Shown piece after piece: positions 1-5,849 of a stretch of 9,321 bases of DNA; within the stretch, counting starts at the first letter, position 1; each line of letters begins with the position of its first letter. This DNA comes from Thermococcus sp. Its GTDB lineage: Archaea > Methanobacteriota_B > Thermococci > Thermococcales > Thermococcaceae. The position numbers and the translations under genes are program-made. The stretch is from assembly GCA_027023165.1 (NCBI GenBank), contig JALVWX010000129.1, positions 1 through 9,321 on the forward strand, in the 5' to 3' direction. Below the pieces are notes generated by a model that saw only the letters and a program-made list of their open reading frames with translations, made no database searches and had not been told where the DNA came from.

Positions 1-295
1 CAAAGCCGATTATTGTGACCTCGTCATCTCCATAGAGCTCGCCGTAAATCTTGTTCAGCTCTCTGAGGAGTTCCTTCACGTCCGAAAAGCCGTCGAGCTT
101 TGCATCTTCGTTGGTCAGCTCCTTCACTTTTTTTCTCTTGACCCTTGTGATTTTCACCTTCGCTATAGCCGTATCGCTTGGAGTTATGACGAGATAGACC
201 TCGCTTCCCGGCTTGGCCTCGTAGTTCCCGTAGCGTATCGTCGTTACCTTGTCTCCCCTGAGGATTCTCGATTTGTAAGAGCTATCAATCAGCAT
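1..295 (-). CDS. ASCH-domain protein, partial (C-terminus beyond the left edge)
   Basis: The first 98 residues of a small protein are visible, starting at the ATG whose complement is 293-295. The sequence matches my memory of the ASCH (PUA-like) fold: a [12 protein letters not shown] segment at residues 14-25, the basic strand [16 protein letters not shown] at 45-60, then a [10 protein letters not shown] turn at 61-70. ASCH domains are thought to bind RNA or modified nucleotides, and some are nucleases or amidohydrolases, so a precise role cannot be given. Family members are about 110 residues, so probably only a few are missing. The start lies 11 bp inside the end of the HAD gene, in another frame, which implies translational coupling as the last visible gene of the sir2 operon. 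No strong Shine-Dalgarno motif precedes the ATG. Confidence 0.8.
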   Translation of the reverse strand, partial: MLIDSSYKSRILRGDKVTTIRYGNYEAKPGSEVYLVITPSDTAIAKVKITRVKRKKVKELTNEDAKLDGFSDVKELLRELNKIYGELYGDDEVTIIGF

Positions 296-1016
296 GAACT
301 TCCGAATCTGGACCGGCTTCGCTCTCCTCAAGGTTCAGCCCCCTTATTATTTCTGGCAGTTCTTCGAGCGAGCTTATCGTGAAGTCGGCGTAGTCAAGGT
401 ACTCAAGCTCCCTCTCGGCGTATTTCCCGTAGCGGAACCAGACGGTCCGCATGCCCACGTTTTTGGCCCCGTAGATGTCCGAGTAGAGCCTGTCCCCCAC
501 CATGAGGGCATTTTCAGGCTCCACGCCCATCTTCCGGATGGCCTTTCTGAATATTTTGGAGTGGGGCTTCTTAACGCCCAGGGAGTCTGAGATAAACACC
601 TCATCGAAGTAGGGGTCGAGTTCGAGGCGGAGTATCTTCTCCCACTGCTTTATGGGATCCCCGTCGGTGATTATGGCGAGTCTGTAGCCGTCCTTTTGGA
701 GTTTCAGCAGGAGTCGCCTTACTCCCCTGACCGTCCTCAAGTAGGCGAACTTGGTGTTGTGGTAGGAGATGACGCCCGCGGCGACGAGTTTGGGGTCGTA
801 GGGGACCTCCAGCCTTCTCAGGAGGTAGTCGAAGTGCCTGCCGAAGTTGCTCCCGTACTCGTTTATCAGCTCGAGAAGCTCGCCGTAGGCCGTATCGAAG
901 TCAACCGGAAGGCCATGGCGCACCATGTTCTCTATCGCGTTCCGGCGCGCCATCTCGGCCAGCCTCGTGGTGTCAACGATTGTGTCATCCAGGTCAAAGA
1001 ACACGATCTCTATCAT
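285..1016 (-). CDS. HAD-superfamily phosphatase (TIGR02253-like)
   Basis: A 243-residue haloacid-dehalogenase-type hydrolase. Motif I is FFDLDDT, with the nucleophile Asp8 and acid/base Asp10. Motif II is Thr117 in IITDGD, motif III is Lys149/150 in GVKKP, and motif IV is GDRLYSD with Asp175 and Asp180. An alpha-helical subfamily IA cap occupies roughly residues 15-95. These residues support a Mg-dependent phosphomonoesterase using an aspartyl-phosphate intermediate, probably cytosolic. The TIGR02253 group contains archaeal enzymes reported to act on small sugar phosphates such as glyceraldehyde 3-phosphate; the substrate here is unknown. I chose the ATG at 1014-1016 because the protein then begins directly at the motif I strand and GGAG lies 4 bp upstream. 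An in-frame GTG at 1038-1040 would add MRRRMGSG without a suitably spaced ribosome-binding site. The gene is the third in the minus-strand operon, and its end overlaps the ASCH gene. Confidence 0.9.
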   Translation of the reverse strand: MIEIVFFDLDDTIVDTTRLAEMARRNAIENMVRHGLPVDFDTAYGELLELINEYGSNFGRHFDYLLRRLEVPYDPKLVAAGVISYHNTKFAYLRTVRGVRRLLLKLQKDGYRLAIITDGDPIKQWEKILRLELDPYFDEVFISDSLGVKKPHSKIFRKAIRKMGVEPENALMVGDRLYSDIYGAKNVGMRTVWFRYGKYAERELEYLDYADFTISSLEELPEIIRGLNLEESEAGPDSEVHAD

Positions 1017-1049
1017 CCCGCTCCCCATCCTCCTTCGCACGAGGGATAT

Positions 1050-1448
1050 TTAACCCTTCCCGATGTCGAGGTACGGCCCCTTTGAGGCCTGTGCCTTCAT
1101 CCGCCTGTAGGCCCTGAAGTACTCGTCCTCCTCGAGCCACTCCTCAATGAGGTCGTCGAGGGTTCTCTCGAGTGATATTGGTGTCGTGGATACGAAGATT
1201 ATTCGCCCGAGCTTGAGCGGCCTTACTGCCGAGATAACGCGTTTTATGAAGTCGTTTGGGCCGTGCATGATGAGGAACTTCCTCTCGTGCCAGTTACCGC
1301 TTCCCTCCGGCTTTTTCTCGACTACCTCCTTGAGCTTCCAGCCCAAGCATTCCTCTGGAACCTCGTGGACCTCGGCATCCCTGAGGGCTTCTCTAATCGC
1401 CTCAACTTCCTCTTCAGGAAAGCCTACTAGAAAAACGGCCTCATCCAT
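1050..1448 (-). CDS. DUF3783-like protein
   Basis: A 132-residue protein of unknown function. The N-terminal part ([20 protein letters not shown], residues 3-22) is followed by a beta-alpha-beta segment at about 57-87. The C-terminal [17 protein letters not shown] at 88-104 resembles the Thr-rich turn and acidic helix I associate with DUF3783 (PF12646). That match is from memory and should be tested. No catalytic motif, signal peptide or membrane segment is seen. The ATG (complement of 1446-1448) lies 8 bp inside the end of sir2, and GGGTGAT is located 5 bp upstream of it within sir2, so the two are almost certainly translated from one message. The operon context suggests a role linked to the sirtuin or the HAD enzyme, but nothing in the sequence says which. 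Confidence 0.78.
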   Translation of the reverse strand: MDEAVFLVGFPEEEVEAIREALRDAEVHEVPEECLGWKLKEVVEKKPEGSGNWHERKFLIMHGPNDFIKRVISAVRPLKLGRIIFVSTTPISLERTLDDLIEEWLEEDEYFRAYRRMKAQASKGPYLDIGKG

Positions 1449-2199
1449 TCAGCATCACCCTTATCTTTTCCATCAGCCTGTCCATGACCTCGCCCGCCCC
1501 TCCCCGGATGAAGAGGTCCGCTATCGGCGTTATCCCGCTCCTCTCGACGTTGACCTCTATGACCTTACCCCCGTGCTCCTTGACGATGTATGGAATGTAT
1601 GCCGCTGGATAAACGACCCCGCTCGTGCCGATAACGACCACAACGTCGGCCCTTTCAGCGAGGTTAAAGGCCTCCTCCAGGGCATCCTTCGGAAGGGCCT
1701 CCCCGAACCAGACCACGTCTGGCCTTAAGAGAGAGCCACAGAGGGGACACTTCGGAAGGTCTTTCTCCACCAAGAACTTCTCCAGCCGGCCGCTCTCCTT
1801 CAGATTCTCCGTGTATGAGCAGGAGGTGCACCTAACGCGGAAGATGTTGCCGTGAAGCTCCACCACGTTCCTACTACCGGCCTCGCGGTGAAGGTCGTCG
1901 ACGTTCTGCGTTACCACAGCCTTCAGAATCCCAATCCTCTCGAGTTCTGCGAGGGCGTAGTGGGCGGAGTTCGGTTTTGCCTTCCTTATCAGGTCCATTC
2001 TCCACTTGTAGAAGCTCCAGACGAGATATGGGTCCTTTTTGAATGCCTCCGGAGTGGCAAGCTCCTCAGGCCGGTGCTTTTTCCACAGCCCGTTAAAGCC
2101 CCTGAAGGTCGGAACGCCGCTCTCGGCGCTTATTCCTGCACCGGTGAAGGCTATCGCGAACCTCGACTTCACCAGCAGTCTGGCGGCTTCTTCCAGCAT
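1441..2199 (-). CDS. NAD-dependent protein deacylase, Sir2 family (class III-like)
   Basis: A 252-residue sirtuin that should remove acyl groups from lysine using NAD+, giving nicotinamide and O-acyl-ADP-ribose. It has [15 protein letters not shown] at 20-34 (NAD binding), TQNVDDLH at 97-104, catalytic His116 in ELHGN, a Cys4 zinc site (C124, C127, C151, C154), and GTSGVVYPA at 191-199. Tyr64 and Arg67 (YKWR) match the Tyr-x-x-Arg pair that lets SIRT5 and CobB accept succinyl or malonyl groups, so the substrate may not be only acetyl-lysine. In Thermococcales, Alba and other chromatin or metabolic proteins are possible targets. A longer open frame reaches 2328, but residues upstream of Met44 do not look like sirtuin. 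The TATA element at 2221-2229 predicts transcription beginning at or next to the ATG (2197-2199), so a leaderless message fits and no Shine-Dalgarno motif is present. This is the first gene of the operon. Confidence 0.95.
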   Translation of the reverse strand: MLEEAARLLVKSRFAIAFTGAGISAESGVPTFRGFNGLWKKHRPEELATPEAFKKDPYLVWSFYKWRMDLIRKAKPNSAHYALAELERIGILKAVVTQNVDDLHREAGSRNVVELHGNIFRVRCTSCSYTENLKESGRLEKFLVEKDLPKCPLCGSLLRPDVVWFGEALPKDALEEAFNLAERADVVVVIGTSGVVYPAAYIPYIVKEHGGKVIEVNVERSGITPIADLFIRGGAGEVMDRLMEKIRVMLNG

Positions 2200-2220
2200 G
2201 TTATTAGCACTTCGGGAGAC

Positions 2221-2236
2221 CTTAAAAATCCTGCCC
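2221..2236 (-). promoter_or_regulatory. Promoter of the sir2 operon
   Basis: Read on the minus strand, a purine-rich GGGCAGGA (BRE-like) is followed by TTTTTAAG (TATA-like, centred near 2225). Archaeal initiation about 26 bp downstream would fall at about 2199, the first base of the sirtuin ATG. This predicts a leaderless transcript. Confidence 0.6.
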
Positions 2237-2297
2237 GTCCTTTGGGGATCTTGCCCCTCCAATCGAATGATTTTTGAAAAAATGTTCACGTTCTCGT

Positions 2298-2312
2298 GCG
2301 AGGGTTTAAATT
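2298..2312 (+). promoter_or_regulatory. Promoter of the amino acid permease gene
   Basis: GCGAGG (BRE-like) precedes GTTTAAATT (TATA-like, centre about 2308). The predicted start site near 2334 leaves a leader of about 12 nt containing GAGGTGA (2335-2341), 4 bp before the ATG at 2346. This supports the permease start and, with the minus-strand promoter about 80 bp away, makes this a divergent regulatory region. Confidence 0.65.
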
Positions 2313-2345
2313 GTGTCCATGCATACATTTGGCTGAGGTGAGATC

Positions 2346-3545
2346 ATGCCGGTTACAGACGGCACCCCAAAGAGCAAGGTCACCACTTCACACGGTCGCT
2401 ACTACGCCGAGAGGATGGCGCTGGCGAGACGGAAGAAGCTCAGGCACAGGGTGACTCTCCTCCAGCTCGTGAGGAAGCGGAAGGGGATAGCCGCCCTCAG
2501 GACGAGCACGATAAGGGTTGAGAAGAGACACATAACTAGGGGAGAAGCCCTCGCGATACTCGTGGGGACGCAGATAGGTGCCGGGGTTCTGGGACTGCCC
2601 TACGCCGCCAGTAAAGTAGGTCTCATACCCGCATTGGGCGTCCTCATTGGTGTGATGTTCCTCATGCTCGGGACGGCCTTCATAGTCCTGAAGCTCAGCG
2701 CCGCCATGAACGGTGCCCAGATGAGTACCGCCGCAAGCAGAACCCTTGGAAAAGCCGGCGGGTGGTTCATGTACGTGAGCATCTTCATAATGAGCTTCGG
2801 CGCGCTTCTGGCATACATAGCGGGCATGGGAAGCGTGTTCCAGAGCCTCTTCGGGATAAGCGATACCCTCGGCGCGGCCATCTTCTGGGTCCTGGCCTCC
2901 TTCGTCGTCTACCGCGGCCTTGAGGCGAGCGGAAAGACGGAGCTGATCATGAGCTACATAATGCTCGCCCTCTTCCTCGGGGTTACGCTCATGCTCGCAC
3001 CCCACGCGAAGCTCTCCAACGGCCTCTACGTTGACTGGGGTGGACTGCTCAGCATAACGGGCGTTGCCATCTTCGCCCTCGGCTGCCACACGGTCATTCC
3101 CGATGTTTACAAGGGCCTCGGAAGCTACGAGGAGACGAAGAAGGTTGTCGTGTTGGCCTTTCTGATCCCGACGGCGATATACGCGATCTTCATGGCGGCC
3201 TTCCTGCTGGTCTTCGGAAGGAACACGCCCCAGATAGCGACCCAGGGGCTTCAACTCCTATACGGGAGGCTCGGCAACGTCGTCGGCAACCTCATACCCC
3301 TGCTCGCGATAACGACGAGCTACATAGGCATAGCCCTGGCACAGCAGAGCAACAGCGAGGAGTTCGTGAGGATGAGGAGGCCTTACGCTTGGGCGCTTAC
3401 GGTGATCCCACCGGCGCTTATCTACTTCGCGGGCGTCAGAAACTTCGCCGACGTTCTGGCCTTTGCCGGCGACACCGGAGACATGCTCGCATTCATCGTG
3501 CTGCCGATACTGATGTGGCTCGCCTACCGCTTTAAAAGGCGCTGA
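2346..3545 (+). CDS. Amino acid permease of the AAAP/HAAAP (aromatic amino acid permease-like) family
   Basis: A 399-residue integral membrane transporter with about 10-11 hydrophobic segments from residue 66 to 395. The first membrane segment holds GTQIGAGVLGLPYA at 74-87, the unwound glycine-rich helix typical of secondary amino acid transporters of the APC superfamily (HAAAP, tyrosine/tryptophan permease type). It probably imports an amino acid with H+ or Na+; aromatic substrates are a family-based guess. Residues 1-63 are an unusual hydrophilic N-terminal tail rich in Arg and Lys (for example ARRKKLRHR at 27-35), probably cytosolic. The start is well supported by GAGGTGA 4 bp upstream and a correctly placed TATA box, so the tail is not a mis-annotation. 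The gene has its own promoter and a T-rich stretch after the stop. Its neighbour glyA also handles amino acids, but each appears to be separately transcribed. Confidence 0.88.
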   Translation: MPVTDGTPKSKVTTSHGRYYAERMALARRKKLRHRVTLLQLVRKRKGIAALRTSTIRVEKRHITRGEALAILVGTQIGAGVLGLPYAASKVGLIPALGVLIGVMFLMLGTAFIVLKLSAAMNGAQMSTAASRTLGKAGGWFMYVSIFIMSFGALLAYIAGMGSVFQSLFGISDTLGAAIFWVLASFVVYRGLEASGKTELIMSYIMLALFLGVTLMLAPHAKLSNGLYVDWGGLLSITGVAIFALGCHTVIPDVYKGLGSYEETKKVVVLAFLIPTAIYAIFMAAFLLVFGRNTPQIATQGLQLLYGRLGNVVGNLIPLLAITTSYIGIALAQQSNSEEFVRMRRPYAWALTVIPPALIYFAGVRNFADVLAFAGDTGDMLAFIVLPILMWLAYRFKRR

Positions 3546-3546
3546 G

Positions 3547-3562
3547 CCTTCTTTTCTTTCCC
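3547..3562 (+). terminator. T-rich terminator after the permease
   Basis: A pyrimidine run with T4 and T3 tracts (CCTTCTTTTCTTTCCC) begins one base after the permease stop. Oligo-T tracts without a hairpin are the usual archaeal intrinsic terminators, and a new promoter follows about 40 bp later. Confidence 0.45.
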
Positions 3563-3598
3563 AGATTGATGTACATTCCTGGACACGTGAACACCTTC

Positions 3599-3613
3599 GG
3601 TAAGATTTATATT
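3599..3613 (+). promoter_or_regulatory. Promoter of glyA
   Basis: GGTAAGA followed by TTTATATT (centre about 3610) is a good BRE/TATA pair. The predicted transcript start near 3635 gives a leader of about 11 nt whose first bases form GAGGTG (3635-3640), 6 bp before the ATG at 3647. An upstream in-frame ATG at 3566 lies before this promoter and so is not the start. Confidence 0.65.
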
Positions 3614-3646
3614 CCCGGCGTTCAAATCTCCATCGAGGTGTTTGCG

Positions 3647-4933
3647 ATGGCCGAATATAGGGAATACCGCGACAAAGTCCTGGAGTTTATTGAAGACCAC
3701 GAGAACTGGAGGAAGCACACGATAAACCTCATAGCGAGCGAAAACGTGACTTCCCCGAGCGTTACGAGGGCAGTTGCAAGCGGTTTCATGCACAAGTACG
3801 CCGAGGGCTGGCCGAGGCAGCGCTACTACCAGGGTTGCAAGTACGTCGACGAGGTCGAGCTTATCGGTGTTGAACTCTTTACCAGACTTTTCGGGAGCGA
3901 CTTCGCCGATTTGAGGCCCATCTCCGGAACCAACGCCAACCAGGCGGTCTTCTTCGGCCTTACCCAGCCTGGAGACAAGGCGATAGTTCTCCACACCAGC
4001 CACGGAGGCCACATAAGCCACATGCCCTTTGGTGCCGCTGGAATGCGCGGCCTTGAAGTCCACACCTGGCCCTTCGATAACGAAGCCTTCAACATCGACG
4101 TTGACAAGGCCGAGAAACTCATCCGCGAGGTCGAGCCAAAGATAGTCGTCTTCGGCGGTTCACTCTTCCCGTTCCCGCACCCGGTCAAGGAGCTGGCTCC
4201 TGTTGCGAAGGAGGTTGGTGCCTACGTCATGTTCGACGCAGCCCACGTACTGGGCCTTATAGCCGGCAAGCAGTTCCAGGATCCGCTCCGCGAGGGCGTT
4301 GACATAATCACCGCCTCGACCCACAAGACCTTCCCGGGACCGCAGGGTGGAATAATCCTCTACAAGCGCTTTGGCGAGACCGAGGAGATAGCCAAGCTCC
4401 AGTGGGCCATCTTCCCCGGTGTGCTGAGCAACCACCACCTCCACCACATGGCCGGAAAGGTCGTTACCGCCGCCGAGATGCTTGAGTACGGTGAGCGCTA
4501 TGCGGCTCAGATAGTCAAGAACGCAAAGGCCCTGGCCGAGGCTCTTGCTGAAGAGGGCTTCAAGGTCATCGGTGAGGACAAGGGCTACACCGAGAGCCAC
4601 CAGGTTATAGTTGACGTCAGCGACCTGCACGAGGCCGCTGGAGGATGGGCGGCACCTCTCCTCGAGGAAGCCGGCATAATCCTCAACAAGAACCTCCTCC
4701 CGTGGGACCCGCTTGAGAAGGTCAACACCCCGAGCGGCCTGCGCATAGGCGTCCAGGAGATGACCCGCGTTGGAATGATGGAGGACGACATGAAGGAGAT
4801 CGCCCACTTCATGAAGCGCGTCCTCCTCGACAGGGAGGACCCGAAGAAGGTCAAGCGCGACGTCTACGGCTTCCGCGCCGAGTTCCAGAAGGTCTACTAC
4901 GCCTTCGACCACGGACTGCCTCTCAGGGAGTGA
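3647..4933 (+). CDS. glyA: Serine hydroxymethyltransferase
   Basis: A 428-residue PLP enzyme that interconverts serine and glycine while moving a one-carbon unit to or from a pterin carrier. In archaea this may be a modified pterin such as tetrahydromethanopterin or its relatives rather than folate. The order of motifs is standard for fold type I SHMT: INLIASENVTSP at 26-37, YYQGCKYVDEVE at 60-71, HTSHGGHISHMPFG at 116-129, FDAAHVLGLI at 196-205 with PLP-contacting Asp197 and His200, and STHKTFPGPQGG at 224-235 with Schiff-base Lys227. It is near full family length and appears intact. The start was chosen from GAGGTG 6 bp upstream and the promoter position. It is cytosolic and central to glycine, serine and one-carbon metabolism. 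The downstream region 4934-5371 contains no clear gene. Confidence 0.97.
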   Translation: MAEYREYRDKVLEFIEDHENWRKHTINLIASENVTSPSVTRAVASGFMHKYAEGWPRQRYYQGCKYVDEVELIGVELFTRLFGSDFADLRPISGTNANQAVFFGLTQPGDKAIVLHTSHGGHISHMPFGAAGMRGLEVHTWPFDNEAFNIDVDKAEKLIREVEPKIVVFGGSLFPFPHPVKELAPVAKEVGAYVMFDAAHVLGLIAGKQFQDPLREGVDIITASTHKTFPGPQGGIILYKRFGETEEIAKLQWAIFPGVLSNHHLHHMAGKVVTAAEMLEYGERYAAQIVKNAKALAEALAEEGFKVIGEDKGYTESHQVIVDVSDLHEAAGGWAAPLLEEAGIILNKNLLPWDPLEKVNTPSGLRIGVQEMTRVGMMEDDMKEIAHFMKRVLLDREDPKKVKRDVYGFRAEFQKVYYAFDHGLPLRE

Positions 4934-4937
4934 TGGC

Positions 4938-4950
4938 CTTTTTCCTTTAT
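4938..4950 (+). terminator. T-rich terminator after glyA
   Basis: CTTTTTCCTTTAT begins 4 bp after the glyA stop codon. The T5 and T3 tracts are consistent with archaeal intrinsic termination. Confidence 0.45.
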
Positions 4951-5015
4951 CCTTCATCCTGCTTTTCAGAGGATTCGAGTTTTAGGGTCTTGGTTGGAGT
5001 TTCTACGATGTTGAG

Positions 5016-5035
5016 GAAATTTCGTTGGAAATTTC
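5016..5035 (+). repeat. Tandem GAAATTTC palindromes next to a promoter
   Basis: The self-complementary octamer GAAATTTC occurs at 5016-5023 and again at 5028-5035, with start points 12 bp apart, about one helical turn. The pair ends just upstream of the BRE/TATA at 5038-5053. Its placement suits binding of a dimeric activator on one DNA face, but no regulator is known from the sequence. Confidence 0.5.
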
Positions 5036-5037
5036 TT

Positions 5038-5053
5038 AAGAAAAAGTTATAAA
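5038..5053 (+). promoter_or_regulatory. Strong BRE/TATA promoter in the gene-free region
   Basis: AAGAAAAAG (BRE-like) followed by TTATAAA (5047-5053) is among the best promoter matches in the window. Initiation would be expected near 5076, exactly at the left arm of the hairpin at 5075-5119. No convincing protein gene follows for almost 300 bp, so a noncoding transcript is the simplest product. Confidence 0.55.
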
Positions 5054-5074
5054 CCGTCTTTTCCACGGCTTTAC

Positions 5075-5119
5075 AGCGGTGCCTGGCCTTCATAATCCAT
5101 GCACCCCTCCGGCACCGCT
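5075..5119 (+). ncRNA. Candidate structured RNA with two alternative stems
   Basis: AGCGGTGCC (5075-5083) is perfectly complementary to GGCACCGCT (5111-5119), giving a 9-bp closing stem around a 27-nt loop. The overlapping segment GGTGCCTGG (5078-5086) can instead pair with CCATGCACC (5097-5105), 8 of 9 pairs, with a 10-nt loop. The two stems share bases and exclude each other. The expected transcript start from the TATA at 5047-5053 coincides with the left arm. It is not a tRNA (too short, no T-arm), and I see no box C/D or clear H/ACA elements. The 3' end is unknown. It could be a small RNA, a switch-like leader, or chance complementarity in a GC-rich patch. Confidence 0.35.
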
Positions 5120-5134
5120 CACTCTGACCAAGGG

Positions 5135-5282
5135 GGCTTGAATAAGGGCTTAAATCAGCCACTTGAATAATTTCCCCAACGATTAAAATTTAGAATAATC
5201 CTATCACTGCCGGAATAAGGCCCTCAATCCAGGGCTGAAATAAAAGCTTGAACAAGGGGTTTAAATGAGGCGCTCCAATCAG
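5135..5282 (+). repeat. Degenerate tandem repeat with a 12-13 bp period
   Basis: Units of about 12-13 bp with an approximate consensus GGCTTgAATaAG recur. Clear copies begin at 5135, 5147, 5159, 5220, 5233, 5246, 5257 and 5270, with a partial copy near 5209. The AAT/AAC cores end at 5143, 5155, 5168, 5180, 5216, 5228, 5241, 5253, 5266 and 5279, so the spacing is 12 or 13 apart from one weak gap (5180-5216, three units long). Two neighbouring units make a larger repeat: 5136-5160 resembles 5246-5271 at most positions. Units are adjacent without spacers, so this is not a CRISPR. Function is unknown. Confidence 0.5.
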
Positions 5283-5287
5283 CCCTG
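5230..5287 (+). repeat. Inverted repeat with a competing partner
   Basis: CAGGGCTGA (5230-5238) and TCAGCCCTG (5279-5287) are perfect 9-bp complements separated by 40 bp. The AGGGC part (5231-5235) can also pair with GCCCT at 5220-5224 across a 6-nt loop. The arms lie inside the 12-13 bp repeat array, so some of the complementarity may derive from the repeat units. Confidence 0.4.
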
Positions 5288-5303
5288 AAACCTGCTCGTT
5301 TCT

Positions 5304-5323
5304 GCTTCAAACTCCTTTGAAGC
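5304..5323 (+). promoter_or_regulatory. Perfect palindrome upstream of the Ig-like gene: operator or hairpin
   Basis: GCTTCAAA (5304-5311), the spacer CTCC, then TTTGAAGC (5316-5323) form a perfect 8+4+8 palindrome ending about 10 bp before the TATA-like element at 5333-5342. That position fits an operator for a dimeric activator. As RNA it would be a tetraloop hairpin that could end an upstream transcript. Confidence 0.45.
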
Positions 5324-5326
5324 GTT

Positions 5327-5342
5327 GGGAAGGGTTAAAAGG
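5327..5342 (+). promoter_or_regulatory. Promoter of the Ig-like protein gene
   Basis: GGGAAGG precedes GTTAAAAGG (centre about 5338). Initiation near 5362-5364 would lie after the ATG at 5357 but before the in-frame GTG at 5372, which favours the GTG start. Confidence 0.45.
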
Positions 5343-5371
5343 AATCCCGTGTAGTTATGTTGGGTGATACC

Positions 5372-5842
5372 GTGAGGAAGGTTGTTCCGGTGCTTCTCGT
5401 ACTGCTCTTAGTGCCCGTGGGCTACTACATAGGCACGCAGGGAAAGGCGAGCGGCTCCACTGGGCATAAAGGCTCCTCTGAAATCAGCTTCCGGGCGGAG
5501 AACCTTTCGGTAGTGATGAATCTGGACCGGAGTTCTTATACAGCAAACGACACACTGCGACTTACGATGATCAACAGGGGTAAGCTGAACGCCACGACGG
5601 GCTACGGCTTCAGGCTCTACCGCCTCGAGAACGGAAAGTGGGTCGAGGTGCCTGTCAGGATGATGTTCATCCAGACGGCCGTGATAATACCTCCGGGAAA
5701 AGAGTGGGAGCAGAGGGTAAAGCTCTCCGACTTGGAACTCACGCCGGGCCACTACAAGATAGTCAAGAGCGTGATCCTCTCTGACCAGAAGACGCACAAC
5801 GCGGTGAGCATGGACGTGGGCGCGGAGTTCGACGTGAGATGA
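5372..5842 (+). CDS. Small exported or membrane-anchored Ig-like (Big_14-type) protein
   Basis: A 156-residue protein from the GTG start, with a short basic N-terminus (MRKVV) and a hydrophobic segment VPVLLVLLLVPVGYYIG at 5-21. This is a signal peptide or single N-terminal anchor with no lipobox cysteine. After a Gly/Ser linker (22-36), residues 38-156 form a probable beta-sandwich. The run FRLYRLENGKWVEVP (80-94), the PPGKEWEQRVKL stretch and the LTPGHYKIVKSV strand (123-134) match the pattern I recall for Big_14 immunoglobulin-like domains. Three sequons (N44-L-S, N59-D-T, N73-A-T) suit N-glycosylation outside the cell. Its ligand and role are unknown. GTG 5372 follows GGGTGAT by 3 bp; the ATG at 5357 would add five residues with no ribosome-binding site and lies upstream of the predicted transcript start. 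It stands alone, with its own promoter and a hairpin after the stop. Confidence 0.75.
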   Translation: MRKVVPVLLVLLLVPVGYYIGTQGKASGSTGHKGSSEISFRAENLSVVMNLDRSSYTANDTLRLTMINRGKLNATTGYGFRLYRLENGKWVEVPVRMMFIQTAVIIPPGKEWEQRVKLSDLELTPGHYKIVKSVILSDQKTHNAVSMDVGAEFDVR

Positions 5843-5849
5843 AGGTGAT

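Noticed and set aside
1017..1040. GTG start extending the HAD protein by eight residues
   Set aside because: No suitably spaced ribosome-binding site, and the ATG at 1016 begins exactly at the conserved first strand.
2268..2283. ATTTTTGAAAAAAT inverted repeat between the divergent promoters
   Set aside because: A short AT-rich palindrome is likely by chance in a promoter region. It could bend DNA, but nothing more supports it.
2200..2328. N-terminal extension of the sirtuin
   Set aside because: The added residues do not resemble sirtuin sequence and would be encoded upstream of the predicted transcript start.
2388..3254. Long minus-strand open frame opposite the permease
   Set aside because: It is an antisense shadow of a GC-rich membrane-protein gene, with low-complexity charged translation and no start signals.
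3566..3646. Upstream ATG extending glyA by 27 residues
   Set aside because: It lies before the glyA TATA box, and the extra residues are absent from the normal SHMT N-terminus.
5075..5119. tRNA or tRNA fragment suggested by the GC-rich 5'/3' closing stem
   Set aside because: The element is only about 45 nt, lacks D-, anticodon- and T-arms, and has no T-loop consensus.
4947..5162. A 71-codon minus-strand open frame across the gene-free region
   Set aside because: It runs through the hairpin, palindromes and promoter elements, has no ribosome-binding site or promoter that I can see, and its product resembles no family. It is probably chance.
5099..5170. A 23-codon plus-strand frame (ATG at 5099) inside the candidate RNA
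   Set aside because: It has no Shine-Dalgarno motif, and its repetitive product simply reflects the 12-bp repeat. It remains possible as a leader peptide but is unsupported.
5135..5282. CRISPR array
   Set aside because: Repeats are 12-13 bp, degenerate and directly adjacent without unique spacers.
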